Shown: positions 26,732 through 35,740 of the stretch, one piece after another | How the letters are laid out: every line of letters starts with the position of its first letter | Position numbering within the stretch: the stretch's first letter is position 1 | Origin: Paenibacillus sp. USDA918EY | GTDB lineage: Bacteria; Bacillota; Bacilli; Paenibacillales; Paenibacillaceae | Direction of reading: 5' to 3' | Assembly: GCF_009870825.1 (NCBI RefSeq) | Contig: NZ_WTWY01000001.1 | Coordinates: 868,001-932,000, forward strand | Length of the DNA stretch: 64,000 nt | Notes under the pieces: generated by a model | The model's input: only the letters and a program-made list of their open reading frames with translations | Database searches by the model: none | What the model was told of the DNA's origin: nothing | Translations under genes and position numbers: made by a program

Positions 26732-26971
26732 ATGAAACCATCCGTTAAAATCTATACGATTTCCACATGCAGCGACTGCCATCAGGCTAAACGATATTTT
26801 AAGGAGCACCAAATCGACTTTATCGAATACAACTGCGAAGATAATCCGGAATACGCCGAGGAAGTCCTGAGACTGACCGGCATGCAGACGGTCCCGACGA
26901 TCGTGATCGACGATCAGGTGTTTGTCGGATTCGCCGACAATTTTAAAGAAATCACGGCTTTGTTGGGATAA
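26732..26971 (+). CDS. Glutaredoxin-like protein
   Basis: A 79-residue thioredoxin-fold protein with the redox motif Cys13-Ser-Asp-Cys16 and the conserved cis-proline segment TVPTIVIDDQ. Length fits NrdH/YosR-type glutaredoxins. AAGGAGTG precedes the ATG. It is 29 bases behind the siroheme-like gene, so the two are cotranscribed; reduction of thiols or delivery of electrons to that protein is plausible. Confidence 0.9.
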   Translation: MKPSVKIYTISTCSDCHQAKRYFKEHQIDFIEYNCEDNPEYAEEVLRLTGMQTVPTIVIDDQVFVGFADNFKEITALLG

Positions 26972-26999
26972 CTGCCCTCGTGCCGTTCTAATAGATGCG

Positions 27000-27057
27000 G
27001 CGGCCCGCTTGGCTTCGGAAACGGAGGAGGCGGGTCGTCTTAGTTTTTAAGCCATTT
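27000..27057 (+). terminator. Weak terminator after copper cluster
   Basis: GGCGGCCCGC pairs with GCGGGTCGTC (two G-U pairs) across a long loop and is followed by TTAGTTTTT. Confidence 0.5.
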
Positions 27058-27138
27058 TTTTTTGAAACAGTCTCTCATCGACCGTTCGTGTTAAAATAGA
27101 AAAGCAAAAGATTTATAACATACGAAAGTGGTGGAAGC

Positions 27139-28179
27139 ATGGGATTTACACAGCAGGAGATTATCCGCATTCGCGAGCAGTCGTACCAGATGGAGCGGAA
27201 AGGCGAGTTGACGCCGGAAGCGCTAAAGTACATATACGACAAAAAGCTGTTTCATTTGTTTGTCGCCGATGATCTGGAGGGAAATATGACGCCGCTGCCG
27301 CAGGCGATCCGCATTTTCCAGGAGTGCGCGCGCATTGACGGCAGCTTTGGCTGGCTGGTGACGATCGGCTCGGGAGGCGGTTACTTCGTTCCGTTCATGA
27401 CGGACGAAACCGCACGCAGCGTGTTCGCCCGGCCCGATGCCGTCATTGCAGGCAGCGGCGCCGTTACGGGGACCGCGCGCAGAGTGGATGGCGGCTATAT
27501 TGTTAATGGTAGATGGAAGTATTGCAGCGGCTCCATGTTTGCCACCACCTTCACGGCCAACACGCTGTTGGAACGGCAGCGGTCGGATGCCGGCCAGGAA
27601 CCGCAAATCGTAACCATCATTATGCGGCCGGATCAGGTGCGGATCGAAAAGGATTGGAATCCGTTCGGCCTGAAAGCGACCGGCAGCCACAGCATCGTCG
27701 TCACGGACGCTTTTGTTCCGGACGAAATGACGTTTTCGTTCACGGAGATGCGTTCCCATGAGGACGAGCTGCTGTACAAATATCCGTTCCTGCCGTTTGC
27801 GCAAACTTCGTTTGCGGGCGTTGCGATGGGGCTGGCCGATCATTTTCTGGAGGCGGCGGAAGCCTATTTGCAAGCGCGCGGAAATGAAAGCGTTCTTGCC
27901 GAGCTGGAGGAGCAGATCGAAGAGTTTGCCCATCAGAAGGATGCCTTTTACAGGGTATTGGACAAGTCATGGGAAGAGCTGGGGCAAAAAGGGAAGCTGA
28001 CGCCCGAAATGGAGCAGCGGATTTCCATCGAATGCATTACGGTTGCGAAAGCCTCGCTAGGCTGCGGCCTGCGGCTGTTCCCGCTGTTGGGATTATCGGC
28101 CTGCATGGAAGATACCGAAATTAACCGGGTATGGCGCGATTTGCAGACTGCGTGCCAGCACGCCCTTCTCAGGGGCTGA
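27139..28179 (+). CDS. Acyl-CoA dehydrogenase-like flavoprotein
   Basis: The 346-residue protein has the acyl-CoA dehydrogenase fold: N-terminal helices, a middle beta domain (GTARRVDGGYIVNGRWKYCSG, WNPFGLKATGSHSIVVTD) and a C-terminal helical bundle. The catalytic Glu of true dehydrogenases is not evident. The pattern is closer to DszC/HpaB-like FMN or FADH2-dependent monooxygenases. GTGGTGGAAG precedes the ATG. It is monocistronic and followed by a terminator; the substrate is unknown. Confidence 0.8.
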   Translation: MGFTQQEIIRIREQSYQMERKGELTPEALKYIYDKKLFHLFVADDLEGNMTPLPQAIRIFQECARIDGSFGWLVTIGSGGGYFVPFMTDETARSVFARPDAVIAGSGAVTGTARRVDGGYIVNGRWKYCSGSMFATTFTANTLLERQRSDAGQEPQIVTIIMRPDQVRIEKDWNPFGLKATGSHSIVVTDAFVPDEMTFSFTEMRSHEDELLYKYPFLPFAQTSFAGVAMGLADHFLEAAEAYLQARGNESVLAELEEQIEEFAHQKDAFYRVLDKSWEELGQKGKLTPEMEQRISIECITVAKASLGCGLRLFPLLGLSACMEDTEINRVWRDLQTACQHALLRG

Positions 28180-28331
28180 AAAAATACTTTATCCTTTTCT
28201 ATATCGATTGAACTAAAGTTTGCATCGAACTTCCTGTTAAAAGGGCCCGATGCGGCCCTATAACCTTCATCTCTTTAGTTCATTCTATATTTCTCCCCGC
28301 AAAGTGCCTGAATCGGCTTTGATGCCAAGGC

Positions 28332-28351
28332 CCCGCTTTGCGGGTTTTTTT
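28332..28351. terminator. Rho-independent terminator
   Basis: CCCGC-TTT-GCGGG followed by seven Ts, at the end of the flavoprotein unit and close to the convergent cluster. Confidence 0.8.
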
Positions 28352-28365
28352 ATGCCGCTTTCGGG

Positions 28366-29241
28366 TCATTTGTTTGGCTTGGCTCCTTTTTGAAGTTCAT
28401 GCCAGGCTTCCACGGAATCGGCGCTGGTGTAAATGTAAGGGGTGTCCGGCTGCTCGATCGGTGTGATGGAGGAAGCTTCGATCTGAATCACTTCTTTTCC
28501 TTCGTGCAAGATGACATGGAGTTTGCCCTGAACTTTGACCCACGTATCCACGGGTAGATTTTGCGGCCGCACCGGGTCGACCAAAATGCCGAAAGGCGTG
28601 GCATCGGCCGTGCAGCACTGGACTAGAAAACGGCTCACGGCAAACGGTTCCGTCCCGGCCCCTGCCTGGTCGCGGTACACAAAACCCGATACGGCGATTT
28701 GCTTCCCTTCGAATTCCTTTTTATACATTTCGATCGCGCCGAACGTTTCGGAAAAAATGGCGGGATACACCGGGATGACGGGCTGAGCGTACAAAATTTT
28801 GGCCAGATCCGTAAATTCTTTGGCGTAAGGATCATTTGTTTCGAACCGGACGGCTTTTTCGGGCTCGACGGCGGAATACGAAAAGGACATTCCTTTTTTG
28901 GCGGCTGCGGCGGTCCCGAGCGCCCGGTCCGGCAGCGTGAACCCGAGCAAGAGGGGGAATGCGAACAGCCCATACAGCGCGGTGCTTTTAAGGCGCGATG
29001 CGGGCAGCTTGTGGTCGCAATTGCAAAGCATGGCGCTTTTGCCCAAAACCGCTTGGAGGATCAAGCTTAAGGCCATCAGCCCGAGCGGAACCGGACAGAG
29101 TTTAATCCAGCGTGCAAGCGCCGGAGCGACGTAAAACGCCAGCGCATCCCGCTCATCCAAGCGCCAAATATAACAGGCAAACGCCAGCAGAACCGCCGCC
29201 CGAAACAGGTAATGCAGCCGAATGGTTTTCGAATCGTTCAT
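28366..29241 (-). CDS. TIGR03943-family membrane protein (YcgQ-like permease partner)
   Basis: The 291-residue protein has hydrophobic N-terminal segments and a soluble C-terminal part with VSGFVYRDQ, RFLVQCCTADATPFGILV and WVKVQGKLH, the pattern of TIGR03943 proteins encoded next to a DUF318 permease. The Cys pair in VQCCTAD could bind metal. GGGAGGTG supports the ATG at 29241, giving a 38-base gap to the upstream permease. It acts with that permease in a probable metal-related transport step. Confidence 0.82.
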   Translation of the reverse strand: MNDSKTIRLHYLFRAAVLLAFACYIWRLDERDALAFYVAPALARWIKLCPVPLGLMALSLILQAVLGKSAMLCNCDHKLPASRLKSTALYGLFAFPLLLGFTLPDRALGTAAAAKKGMSFSYSAVEPEKAVRFETNDPYAKEFTDLAKILYAQPVIPVYPAIFSETFGAIEMYKKEFEGKQIAVSGFVYRDQAGAGTEPFAVSRFLVQCCTADATPFGILVDPVRPQNLPVDTWVKVQGKLHVILHEGKEVIQIEASSITPIEQPDTPYIYTSADSVEAWHELQKGAKPNK

Positions 29242-29279
29242 CTTGCACCTCCCGGTCGTCGATCGTCCTCCGGATTGAA

Positions 29280-30272
29280 CTAAAGCCACGCCGTAATTAC
29301 AACGGAGCCGGCAAATACGACGGCGAAAATAAGGAAAAACAAATACAGCGCAAATTTGGTTTTGAAAAGCGCCATCAGCATCATGGCATTTTTGAAGTCC
29401 AGCATCGGGCCGAACACCATGAATGCCACAAGCGATCCGGCCGGGAACGCATGCAAAAAGGTGGAGGCCACGAAAGCGTCCGACGTGGAACAGAGGGAAA
29501 GCGCAAAGGCAAGTCCCATCATAAACAGATAAGAACCAAGCGGCTGGGCGCCGATGGCGGCAAGGCTGTCCCTGACCATAAAGGTTTGGATGGCCGCCGT
29601 CAGCAAACAGCCGATCAGAAGGTATTTGCCCATTTCGAAAAACTCTTCCGACGTATGCACGAAAATCGACGCCAATTTGCCGCCCCGGACCGTGTGGGAA
29701 TGCGCCGTATCACCCATTTCGCGCTGTATCGACCAGCGCATGGGTGATTTTTTTACGGTGAAAAAGACGATCAGCCCGATCAGAAAAGCTGTCGCAAAGG
29801 CCAGTCCCATTCGGGCGTAAGCCAATTCAGGGTGGCTGCGGAACGCCATGAAGGTCGCTCCGTATACGACCGGGTTCAAAATCGGTCCCGACAGGATAAA
29901 CACGATCGCGACATACGCGGGCATGCCCTTTTGAATCAGCCGCCGCACCAGCGGAATCATTCCGCATTCGCAAACCGGAAAGACGATGCCGAGCACGCAG
30001 GCGAACAAAATGCCCGGGATCGGCTTTTTCGGAATCCAGCGGGAAATGATGTGGTCGGGAACGAAAACTTGAAGCAGGGAAGATAACAACGCCCCGGCCA
30101 AAATAAACGGCAGTGCTTCCAGCAATATGCCGATGAAGCTCGTTTTGAACGCTTGCAAAGAATCGTTGTTCAGCAGAGCTTGGTACTCCGGCAGCCACAT
30201 GACGGCCAGAATCAGGAGCAGGGCGACGGGAAGAAGCATGGGGATGATTTTTAGCGGAGAGAGTGCATTCAT
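29280..30272 (-). CDS. DUF318/YraQ-type permease (YcgR-like)
   Basis: The 330-residue integral membrane protein has about eight hydrophobic segments and the family motifs GIVFPVCECGMIPLVRRL (CEC pair), LSGPILNPVVYGATFMAF and FGPMLDFKNAMMLM. The ArsP/YraQ family exports or handles small anions or metals. GGAAGG precedes the ATG. It is the middle gene of the leftward cluster starting with the COG0523 GTPase. Confidence 0.85.
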   Translation of the reverse strand: MNALSPLKIIPMLLPVALLLILAVMWLPEYQALLNNDSLQAFKTSFIGILLEALPFILAGALLSSLLQVFVPDHIISRWIPKKPIPGILFACVLGIVFPVCECGMIPLVRRLIQKGMPAYVAIVFILSGPILNPVVYGATFMAFRSHPELAYARMGLAFATAFLIGLIVFFTVKKSPMRWSIQREMGDTAHSHTVRGGKLASIFVHTSEEFFEMGKYLLIGCLLTAAIQTFMVRDSLAAIGAQPLGSYLFMMGLAFALSLCSTSDAFVASTFLHAFPAGSLVAFMVFGPMLDFKNAMMLMALFKTKFALYLFFLIFAVVFAGSVVITAWL

Positions 30273-30297
30273 TGAAAAAACAGCTCCTTCCTGCCGT

Positions 30298-31323
30298 TTA
30301 TTGGAATAATGCGTTCCATTTTTCTTTGAGCAGCGTTTTGTCCAGGTTCATGCCGATGCATACCAGATAGGGGGATCCGGGATATCGGGATTCTTCCCAT
30401 GCGGTGCGGCCTCCCGCGTATTGAACGAGCCGGATTGGACCGTCCAAGTCCAGAGCGACATGGCCCTTGGCCCTCATCAAAGTGTCGCCCCAGCCTTGAA
30501 AAAACGATTCCAGCCGTTCTTTGGAAAGGGGACGGAAATGTTCCTTTGGAGGGAAGGTTAACGTGACGGTGCTGACGTTTGAAAACGAGCCGTTGCTTTG
30601 CGTCGATGCATGCTTCGCGTGGTCATGAACGGGTTGAACCGGATGATCAGTACGGATCGCCTTGGTTCCCGGATGCGATTCGGCGGAAATGGACGGCATC
30701 GGTTCCGGGGGCGCGATTCGCCGAAAAAGATCCGGGAAGTCGATTTTGCTGAACGTGGTAAACAGGATCGCGGCGGCTTCGTTATGCTTTCGCGCCATTT
30801 TTTCGATTTTGGACAGCGTGTCGGAAGATACGAGATCGCTTTTATTGACCGCGATGAGGTCGGCCGTTTCCAGCTGTTTGCGCAGTGTGCGCACGAGCTG
30901 TTTGTCCGCAGAAAACCGGCTCGCAAATTCCAGGGCGTTTTCGGCGTCCACGAGCGTTATGGTATGATGCAGCCTCAGTCGATCCTTGAATGCCGGCTCC
31001 AGCAAAGCCGATTGAATTTCGTCCGGATCGGCGACGCCGGTAAGCTCGATATAGATGGCGTCAGGCCGCTGCTTCAACAGAAGCAACAGGCTGTCGGGAA
31101 GCTCGCTTTTGCGGCTGCAGCATACGCATCCGTCCAGCAGCTTCTGCACCTGCACGCCAGAATGCTCCTCCAGAATATGACCGTCCACGTCGCGTTCCCC
31201 CAGCTCATTCATCAAAATCCCCGGGCGAAGCCCCCTTCGTTGGCTTTCTTCTATGAGGGACAGCAGCAGCGTCGTTTTGCCGCTTCCGAGAAAACCGCTT
31301 AACAGGATGACGGGTGTGTGCAT
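30298..31323 (-). CDS. COG0523 GTPase, zinc-starvation type (CobW/YciC/ZagA family)
   Basis: The 341-residue G3E GTPase has Walker A GFLGSGKTT (residues 10-18), the metal motif GCVCC (Cys66, Cys68, Cys69), NKSD as the guanine specificity motif, a His-containing linker (PVHDHAKHAS) and the CobW C-terminal domain. These proteins act as zinc-dependent metallochaperones for client enzymes. AAGGAAGGTGG supports the ATG at 31323; an upstream reading to 31413 would run into the promoter. A Zur-box match overlaps its promoter, supporting induction in zinc limitation. Confidence 0.92.
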   Translation of the reverse strand: MHTPVILLSGFLGSGKTTLLLSLIEESQRRGLRPGILMNELGERDVDGHILEEHSGVQVQKLLDGCVCCSRKSELPDSLLLLLKQRPDAIYIELTGVADPDEIQSALLEPAFKDRLRLHHTITLVDAENALEFASRFSADKQLVRTLRKQLETADLIAVNKSDLVSSDTLSKIEKMARKHNEAAAILFTTFSKIDFPDLFRRIAPPEPMPSISAESHPGTKAIRTDHPVQPVHDHAKHASTQSNGSFSNVSTVTLTFPPKEHFRPLSKERLESFFQGWGDTLMRAKGHVALDLDGPIRLVQYAGGRTAWEESRYPGSPYLVCIGMNLDKTLLKEKWNALFQ

Positions 31324-31385
31324 GCGGTGTCCACCTTCCTTTGAATATATGATTATGACGGTTCCATGGCTTGGTATGCGAAAAC

Positions 31386-31422
31386 ATTTTACGATTTTAT
31401 TTATACGTAACAATTACGATTT
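31386..31422 (-). promoter_or_regulatory. Zur box over the promoter of the COG0523 cluster
   Basis: On the minus strand, TTGTTA, 16 bases, TAAAAT forms a promoter. The 21 bases at 31402-31422 match the Bacillus Zur consensus (AAATCGTAAT, N, inverted half) at 16 of 20 defined positions, with one half perfect. Zinc-bound Zur would cover the -35 region. Confidence 0.75.
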
Positions 31423-31550
31423 AATGACAGGTTGACCGAAGGACGGTTCCTTTTACAAAAAAAGCTCATGTGTTTAACGGACAAATAATACTTTGCTATT
31501 ATGATGGAAAACAGGAGAAACATTATCGATAAGCGAGAGGAGCGGGCAAA

Positions 31551-32393
31551 ATGAGATTGGCGTTGCTTGGGGACTTGCATTATCACGAGATCGACCGGTC
31601 GGTTCATGGGCTGGTGGAAGCCCGAAACGCATTCTACCAGCATGTGCTGGACGAGTTTTTAAATCAGGACGCGGATTTGTACATTTCGCTTGGAGACCTT
31701 ACCAACTACGGACTTACGTCGGAACTGGAGGAGGTATATGCGATCCTGGCCCGTCAGGGCAAAACGTTTATCCATGTTCTAGGCAACCATGACCTTTACG
31801 GTCAATCGAGGGCGGACGTGCTGAAAATGACGGGGCAGAAGCGATACCACGCGCTGGATACGGGAGAAGCCATGCTGGTGTTCCTCGATACGGCAAAAGA
31901 GATGGATTATGAGGATTGGGGAGGATGGCTCGAATTCGAACAGCTGGAGTGGTTGGAAAACATGGTCGCCGCATCCGGGGAAAAACCGCTGCTCGTGTTC
32001 GGTCATCATCCCGTTTACCGGACTACCGCAGGCTCGGAGCGGGAAAAAGGCTCGATCCATCCAGGCATCGACATGTGGAGCATCCTGAACCGCAAAAAAG
32101 GAATCGGGATCTACTTCAACGGCCATACGCATATGGATTCGATCGTTCAACGGGATAATTGGTCCTTCGTCCAGGTGTCGGCCTGCCTCGATCAACCGGG
32201 CTTCCGGATTGCGGAGATCGGGAATGAAGCGATCCGGATATGGGCGGTGGACGTCGCCGAACCCGAAGTATTTGAACATGCGACGCTGCTGCACCAACAT
32301 ATGAAGCATTTTTCGCCTAATCCGAATGCCCGCGGAAAGGACGGAGATCGCGAATTGGCGGTTTCTTTGTTGAGCGGAACGAAGCTGTCATAA
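31551..32393 (+). CDS. Calcineurin-like metallophosphoesterase
   Basis: The 280-residue cytoplasmic phosphoesterase has the full metal-binding series: GDLHYH at residues 8-13, GDLTNYG, GNHDLYG, GHHPVY and GHTHMD. GAGAGGAGCGG precedes the ATG. Its substrate (phosphodiester, cyclic nucleotide or sugar phosphate) cannot be read from sequence. It is a single gene divergent from the zinc cluster. Confidence 0.92.
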   Translation: MRLALLGDLHYHEIDRSVHGLVEARNAFYQHVLDEFLNQDADLYISLGDLTNYGLTSELEEVYAILARQGKTFIHVLGNHDLYGQSRADVLKMTGQKRYHALDTGEAMLVFLDTAKEMDYEDWGGWLEFEQLEWLENMVAASGEKPLLVFGHHPVYRTTAGSEREKGSIHPGIDMWSILNRKKGIGIYFNGHTHMDSIVQRDNWSFVQVSACLDQPGFRIAEIGNEAIRIWAVDVAEPEVFEHATLLHQHMKHFSPNPNARGKDGDRELAVSLLSGTKLS

Positions 32394-32517
32394 ATTGCCG
32401 GCCGGGCAACTTGAAACCTATGAAAAGAGCGCTTTCAGAAAAAAACCATGACGTATCAGACATATAGGAGTATAATTCACTCCATGCCTTATGTTTTTAC
32501 AGGGAGTGAAAAAAAGA

Positions 32518-33408
32518 ATGCGACGGCATAACAAAACCATATTTCTTCTGGCGCTTCTCATTTTGGTCTGGGGGATCAATTGGCCATTGTCCAAATTCGC
32601 ACTTCAATATACGCCGCCGGTGTTGTTTGCGGGGCTTCGCGCGCTGATCGGCGGACTGCTGCTGGTGATTGTAGCTCTGCCCAAGTACAAGCAGCTGCAA
32701 TTTCGCCGAAACTGGCATGTATACTTATTATCCGCACTGCTCAGCATCGTGCTTTATTACGGCGTTCAAACGATCGGGCTGCAGTACACGCCGTCGGGGC
32801 TGTTTTCGGCCATCGTGTTTTTGCAGCCGGTGTTGCTCGGCCTTTTTTCTTGGTGGTGGCTTGGAGAACGGATGACGCACCAAAAAATGATCGGGTTGAT
32901 CATCGGCTTCGTCGGCGTAGCCACGATGAGCATCGGCGGGATGAGCGGAAACATTGCCCCGGTTGGCATCTTGCTTGCGCTCGTTACGGCGCTCACCTGG
33001 GCGCTGGGCACGGTCTACGTCAAAAAAATCGGACACCGCGTCGATTCGCTGTGGCTGACGGCGATGCAGGTCACGATCGGCGGCATTCTCCTGCTTGCAG
33101 GGGGAACGGAGATGGAAAGCTGGTCGGATATCACATGGAATATTCCGTTTATCGCGGATACGGTATTCATCGCCGTTTTCGTTATCGCCCTCGGTTGGTT
33201 CGTTTACTTCAAACTTATTCATGAGGGCGAGGCGAGCAAGGTCGGCTCCTATACCTTTCTTATTCCGTTGGTATCCATTGCCGCAAGCGTATTGTTCCTG
33301 AATGAGCATGTGTCGCTGAACTTGGTTTTTGGGCTGCTTCTGATCTTGGCCAGCATCCTGCTCGTGAACGTCCGGTTTAGGAAAGCCGAAAAAACGACGG
33401 CCGCATAA
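32518..33408 (+). CDS. DMT-family transporter with two EamA domains
   Basis: The 296-residue membrane protein has ten hydrophobic segments as two EamA halves. The first has LILVWGINWPLSKFAL and LQPVLLGLFSWWWLGERM; the second has ALTWALGTVYVKKI and SIAASVLFLNEHVSL. It probably exports a small metabolite or amino acid. GGGAGTG lies eleven bases before the ATG at 32518. TATAAT near 32471 may be its -10. It ends at a shared bidirectional terminator. Confidence 0.9.
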   Translation: MRRHNKTIFLLALLILVWGINWPLSKFALQYTPPVLFAGLRALIGGLLLVIVALPKYKQLQFRRNWHVYLLSALLSIVLYYGVQTIGLQYTPSGLFSAIVFLQPVLLGLFSWWWLGERMTHQKMIGLIIGFVGVATMSIGGMSGNIAPVGILLALVTALTWALGTVYVKKIGHRVDSLWLTAMQVTIGGILLLAGGTEMESWSDITWNIPFIADTVFIAVFVIALGWFVYFKLIHEGEASKVGSYTFLIPLVSIAASVLFLNEHVSLNLVFGLLLILASILLVNVRFRKAEKTTAA

Positions 33409-33467
33409 ACGTTTCAACAACTTGGGCCGTGTTAACCGCTTCGAAACTTATACTTTCGCAAATTGTC

Positions 33468-33497
33468 AAAAAGCAGAGCCGGGGCTCTGCTTTTTTG
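33468..33497. terminator. Bidirectional terminator
   Basis: AAAAAGCAGAGCC pairs perfectly with GGCTCTGCTTTTT around two bases, between the convergent DMT and gerC genes. Confidence 0.9.
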
Positions 33498-33529
33498 TAA
33501 CAAAGGGCATTTGGCGAAAATGTATCTTC

Positions 33530-34642
33530 CTAATGCTGCAGCTTTCCGTAATCCTTGATCCGGACATGGACACGGACTGAAATATCCGCATCCGCGTACG
33601 CTTTCCTCCAATCCAGTCGATGCCATTCGCCTACGGGAATCGAATTGCGCACATATTGCCCGATCCCCAATGGATCGGTTTCTTTTTCCTGCAGCATGCG
33701 GATCAAGGAACGGCATTTCGTCTCGATGGCTTTCCGAATTTCTTCTTCCAGCTTGTGCTGCTCCGCTTGCTTTTTCATATCCAGGTCCCCGATATACTCC
33801 AGCAGCGAACCTTCGACCTTAATGTCCATGTTTACTTTCAATCTTTTTCCCTGTAACAGGTTGGATGCAGAGACGACATGTATCTTGCGGCGGCTTCTTA
33901 GAAATTGCAGGGAAGCTTGTTCGCTGTCATCGTGATCTTCTTTTAAATTCAAATATAAATCGCCGGCACGAATGTTATGGTGAAGAAGTCCAAAAAACAT
34001 CCGGTCGCTCGGCTCCACCTTCCCGACGTATTTGTCGTCTTTAAAAAGGGCGACGCCGTCGATGATCAAGCTTTCCTTTTGTTCCTTGATGACGGTGGTC
34101 ACCGGATCGATTCCATCGTCATAATAATCCCTTGAAAAAGTGTATAGGCTGGAATCGGGGATATCGCCAGCCTTGGTTTCCGTCTGGATGAGCGTATCGA
34201 TGTATTCGCCCGCCGTCGGTCCTTGCGGGTAGTCATTGCGAAGCAAAATGTGGTAAGGATCCTCTTCCGCGATAATGACGTGCATCCTGGAACCGATCAT
34301 GGGGTCCCTGCGCAAGGAATCGAGGTGCTTCCAAATCCCTTCCCTGGCCAATTTTTCCCCGAATAACACCTGCCTAAGCTGTCCGGTGACCAACTTCCGG
34401 TTGTTTTGTCGGTCAAAATGCGATTTTGCATCTTTGTCGGACTTGGCTTTGACGGAATATACGATGGCATCCTGGTGGTTTGATTTCGGAATGCTGATCG
34501 TGACCCGCATTAAATTTCCTTGCTCACCGGATTCCTTGTCATAGGCAATCGTTCGGATGAAGCCGGATTTCTCCAAAATATGCTCGTCCGTGCAACCGGT
34601 CAGCACAACGAGAAGGACAAGGCAAACGAGCTTAACTTTCAT
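33530..34642 (-). CDS. gerC: Spore germinant receptor lipoprotein, GerC subunit
   Basis: The 370-residue protein has a signal peptide with lipobox VVLTGC (Cys17), then the Ger(x)C architecture: GFIRTIAYDKESGE near the N terminus and, near the C terminus, PVGEWHRLDWRKAYADADI, typical of the third domain. It anchors at the outer face of the spore inner membrane. It starts 11 bases inside the end of gerB, showing translational coupling. GGTG lies seven bases before its ATG. Confidence 0.92.
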   Translation of the reverse strand: MKVKLVCLVLLVVLTGCTDEHILEKSGFIRTIAYDKESGEQGNLMRVTISIPKSNHQDAIVYSVKAKSDKDAKSHFDRQNNRKLVTGQLRQVLFGEKLAREGIWKHLDSLRRDPMIGSRMHVIIAEEDPYHILLRNDYPQGPTAGEYIDTLIQTETKAGDIPDSSLYTFSRDYYDDGIDPVTTVIKEQKESLIIDGVALFKDDKYVGKVEPSDRMFFGLLHHNIRAGDLYLNLKEDHDDSEQASLQFLRSRRKIHVVSASNLLQGKRLKVNMDIKVEGSLLEYIGDLDMKKQAEQHKLEEEIRKAIETKCRSLIRMLQEKETDPLGIGQYVRNSIPVGEWHRLDWRKAYADADISVRVHVRIKDYGKLQH

Positions 34643-35738
34643 TGTTCGGCACCTTTCCTTTCAGTTTGAGATATTGCAGCACAAGGATCAGCACGACCGG
34701 TATGATGAAAGCAATGAAAGCTTCAGTGTACAGCACTTTCCTTAACAGCACTTCCGATTGCCTCAGATGTTTAGGGATGTAACCGATAAAAAATAACATG
34801 GTCACGACCACGAACTCGAGCCGGTTCGGCTTGATTTTCGGGCAAGTTTGTTTAATCGCGGACAGGGCGGCGTAACAGAACATGACCGTAACGATTAAAT
34901 TGGCGAACACGAACATCGAGAACACGAGGTTTTCGATCCGGTTGATGAACGGCATCTCGATGAAATCCAGCAAATCGATGACGGGGTATAAAAGCGACTC
35001 GATTTGATGGAAGCTGAAAAAGCCGAATGCAGTCAGTATAACGACCAACTGAGCAATGGTGATCACCCAGTGCCCGAGGAACACGCCGAGAAACAATTTG
35101 CTCTTTTTATTGACATGAGGAAATAGAAACATGCTGAGCTCGTAACCCATATAGGTGGTGTACACTTCCAACCAGTTGCGAAACGAATGGCCTTGGGACG
35201 CAGCCTGAAACAGGTGGGGCGTAAACCGGACAAGCTGCCAATCAGGGAACTGATACACGGTGAGGCCAACCGTCCAAAGCGTCATAAAGAAAAAAACCGT
35301 CGCTGCTTTGCCAATGCCGTAAATATCCTTGATCAAGAGGGCGAAGACCATCACACAAAAGAGCAGGAAAATAAACATCGGATTGGTCGTCTGGAACGAC
35401 AGCATCTGGAATATAAGAAAAAAGTTTTTTCCCAAGAAGGAAGCCGTGAAAATCCAGAAGATGGCCAGCGCCCAATAGACCGGATACATGACCGCCTTGG
35501 GCAGCGCGAGCTCCATGATTTGAAAGACCGATGCCCCCCTTCCCATCCGGTATACGATCCAATACAAAAATATATTAAATGAAGCGATGACGGCTAACGC
35601 CAAATAGCCGATCCATCCGTTCGTGCCGATATTTTCGGCGATCAAGCGGGGGAGGCTGAACAGCGTGATGTTCATTTCCGTCATGTAAATGAGCAGGGTG
35701 ATATGGAAAACGTTTAATTTTTCTTTCACTTTGTTCAC
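34632..35738 (-). CDS. gerB: Spore germinant receptor permease, GerB subunit
   Basis: The 368-residue (from the first GTG) membrane protein of the spore germination (GerB/AAAP-like) family has about ten hydrophobic segments, starting ITLLIYMTEMNITLFSLPRL. It forms the germinant-binding pocket of the receptor. The start is one of two GTGs: 35738 directly after the gerA stop, or 35729, which is better spaced from AAGGGTG. It is the middle gene of gerA-gerB-gerC. Confidence 0.92.
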   Translation of the reverse strand: MNKVKEKLNVFHITLLIYMTEMNITLFSLPRLIAENIGTNGWIGYLALAVIASFNIFLYWIVYRMGRGASVFQIMELALPKAVMYPVYWALAIFWIFTASFLGKNFFLIFQMLSFQTTNPMFIFLLFCVMVFALLIKDIYGIGKAATVFFFMTLWTVGLTVYQFPDWQLVRFTPHLFQAASQGHSFRNWLEVYTTYMGYELSMFLFPHVNKKSKLFLGVFLGHWVITIAQLVVILTAFGFFSFHQIESLLYPVIDLLDFIEMPFINRIENLVFSMFVFANLIVTVMFCYAALSAIKQTCPKIKPNRLEFVVVTMLFFIGYIPKHLRQSEVLLRKVLYTEAFIAFIIPVVLILVLQYLKLKGKVPNNES

Positions 35739-35740
35739 CC

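Noticed and set aside
32424..32437. Possible cre site upstream of the DMT transporter gene
   Set aside because: Only the right half fits; the left half lacks the TG of the consensus.
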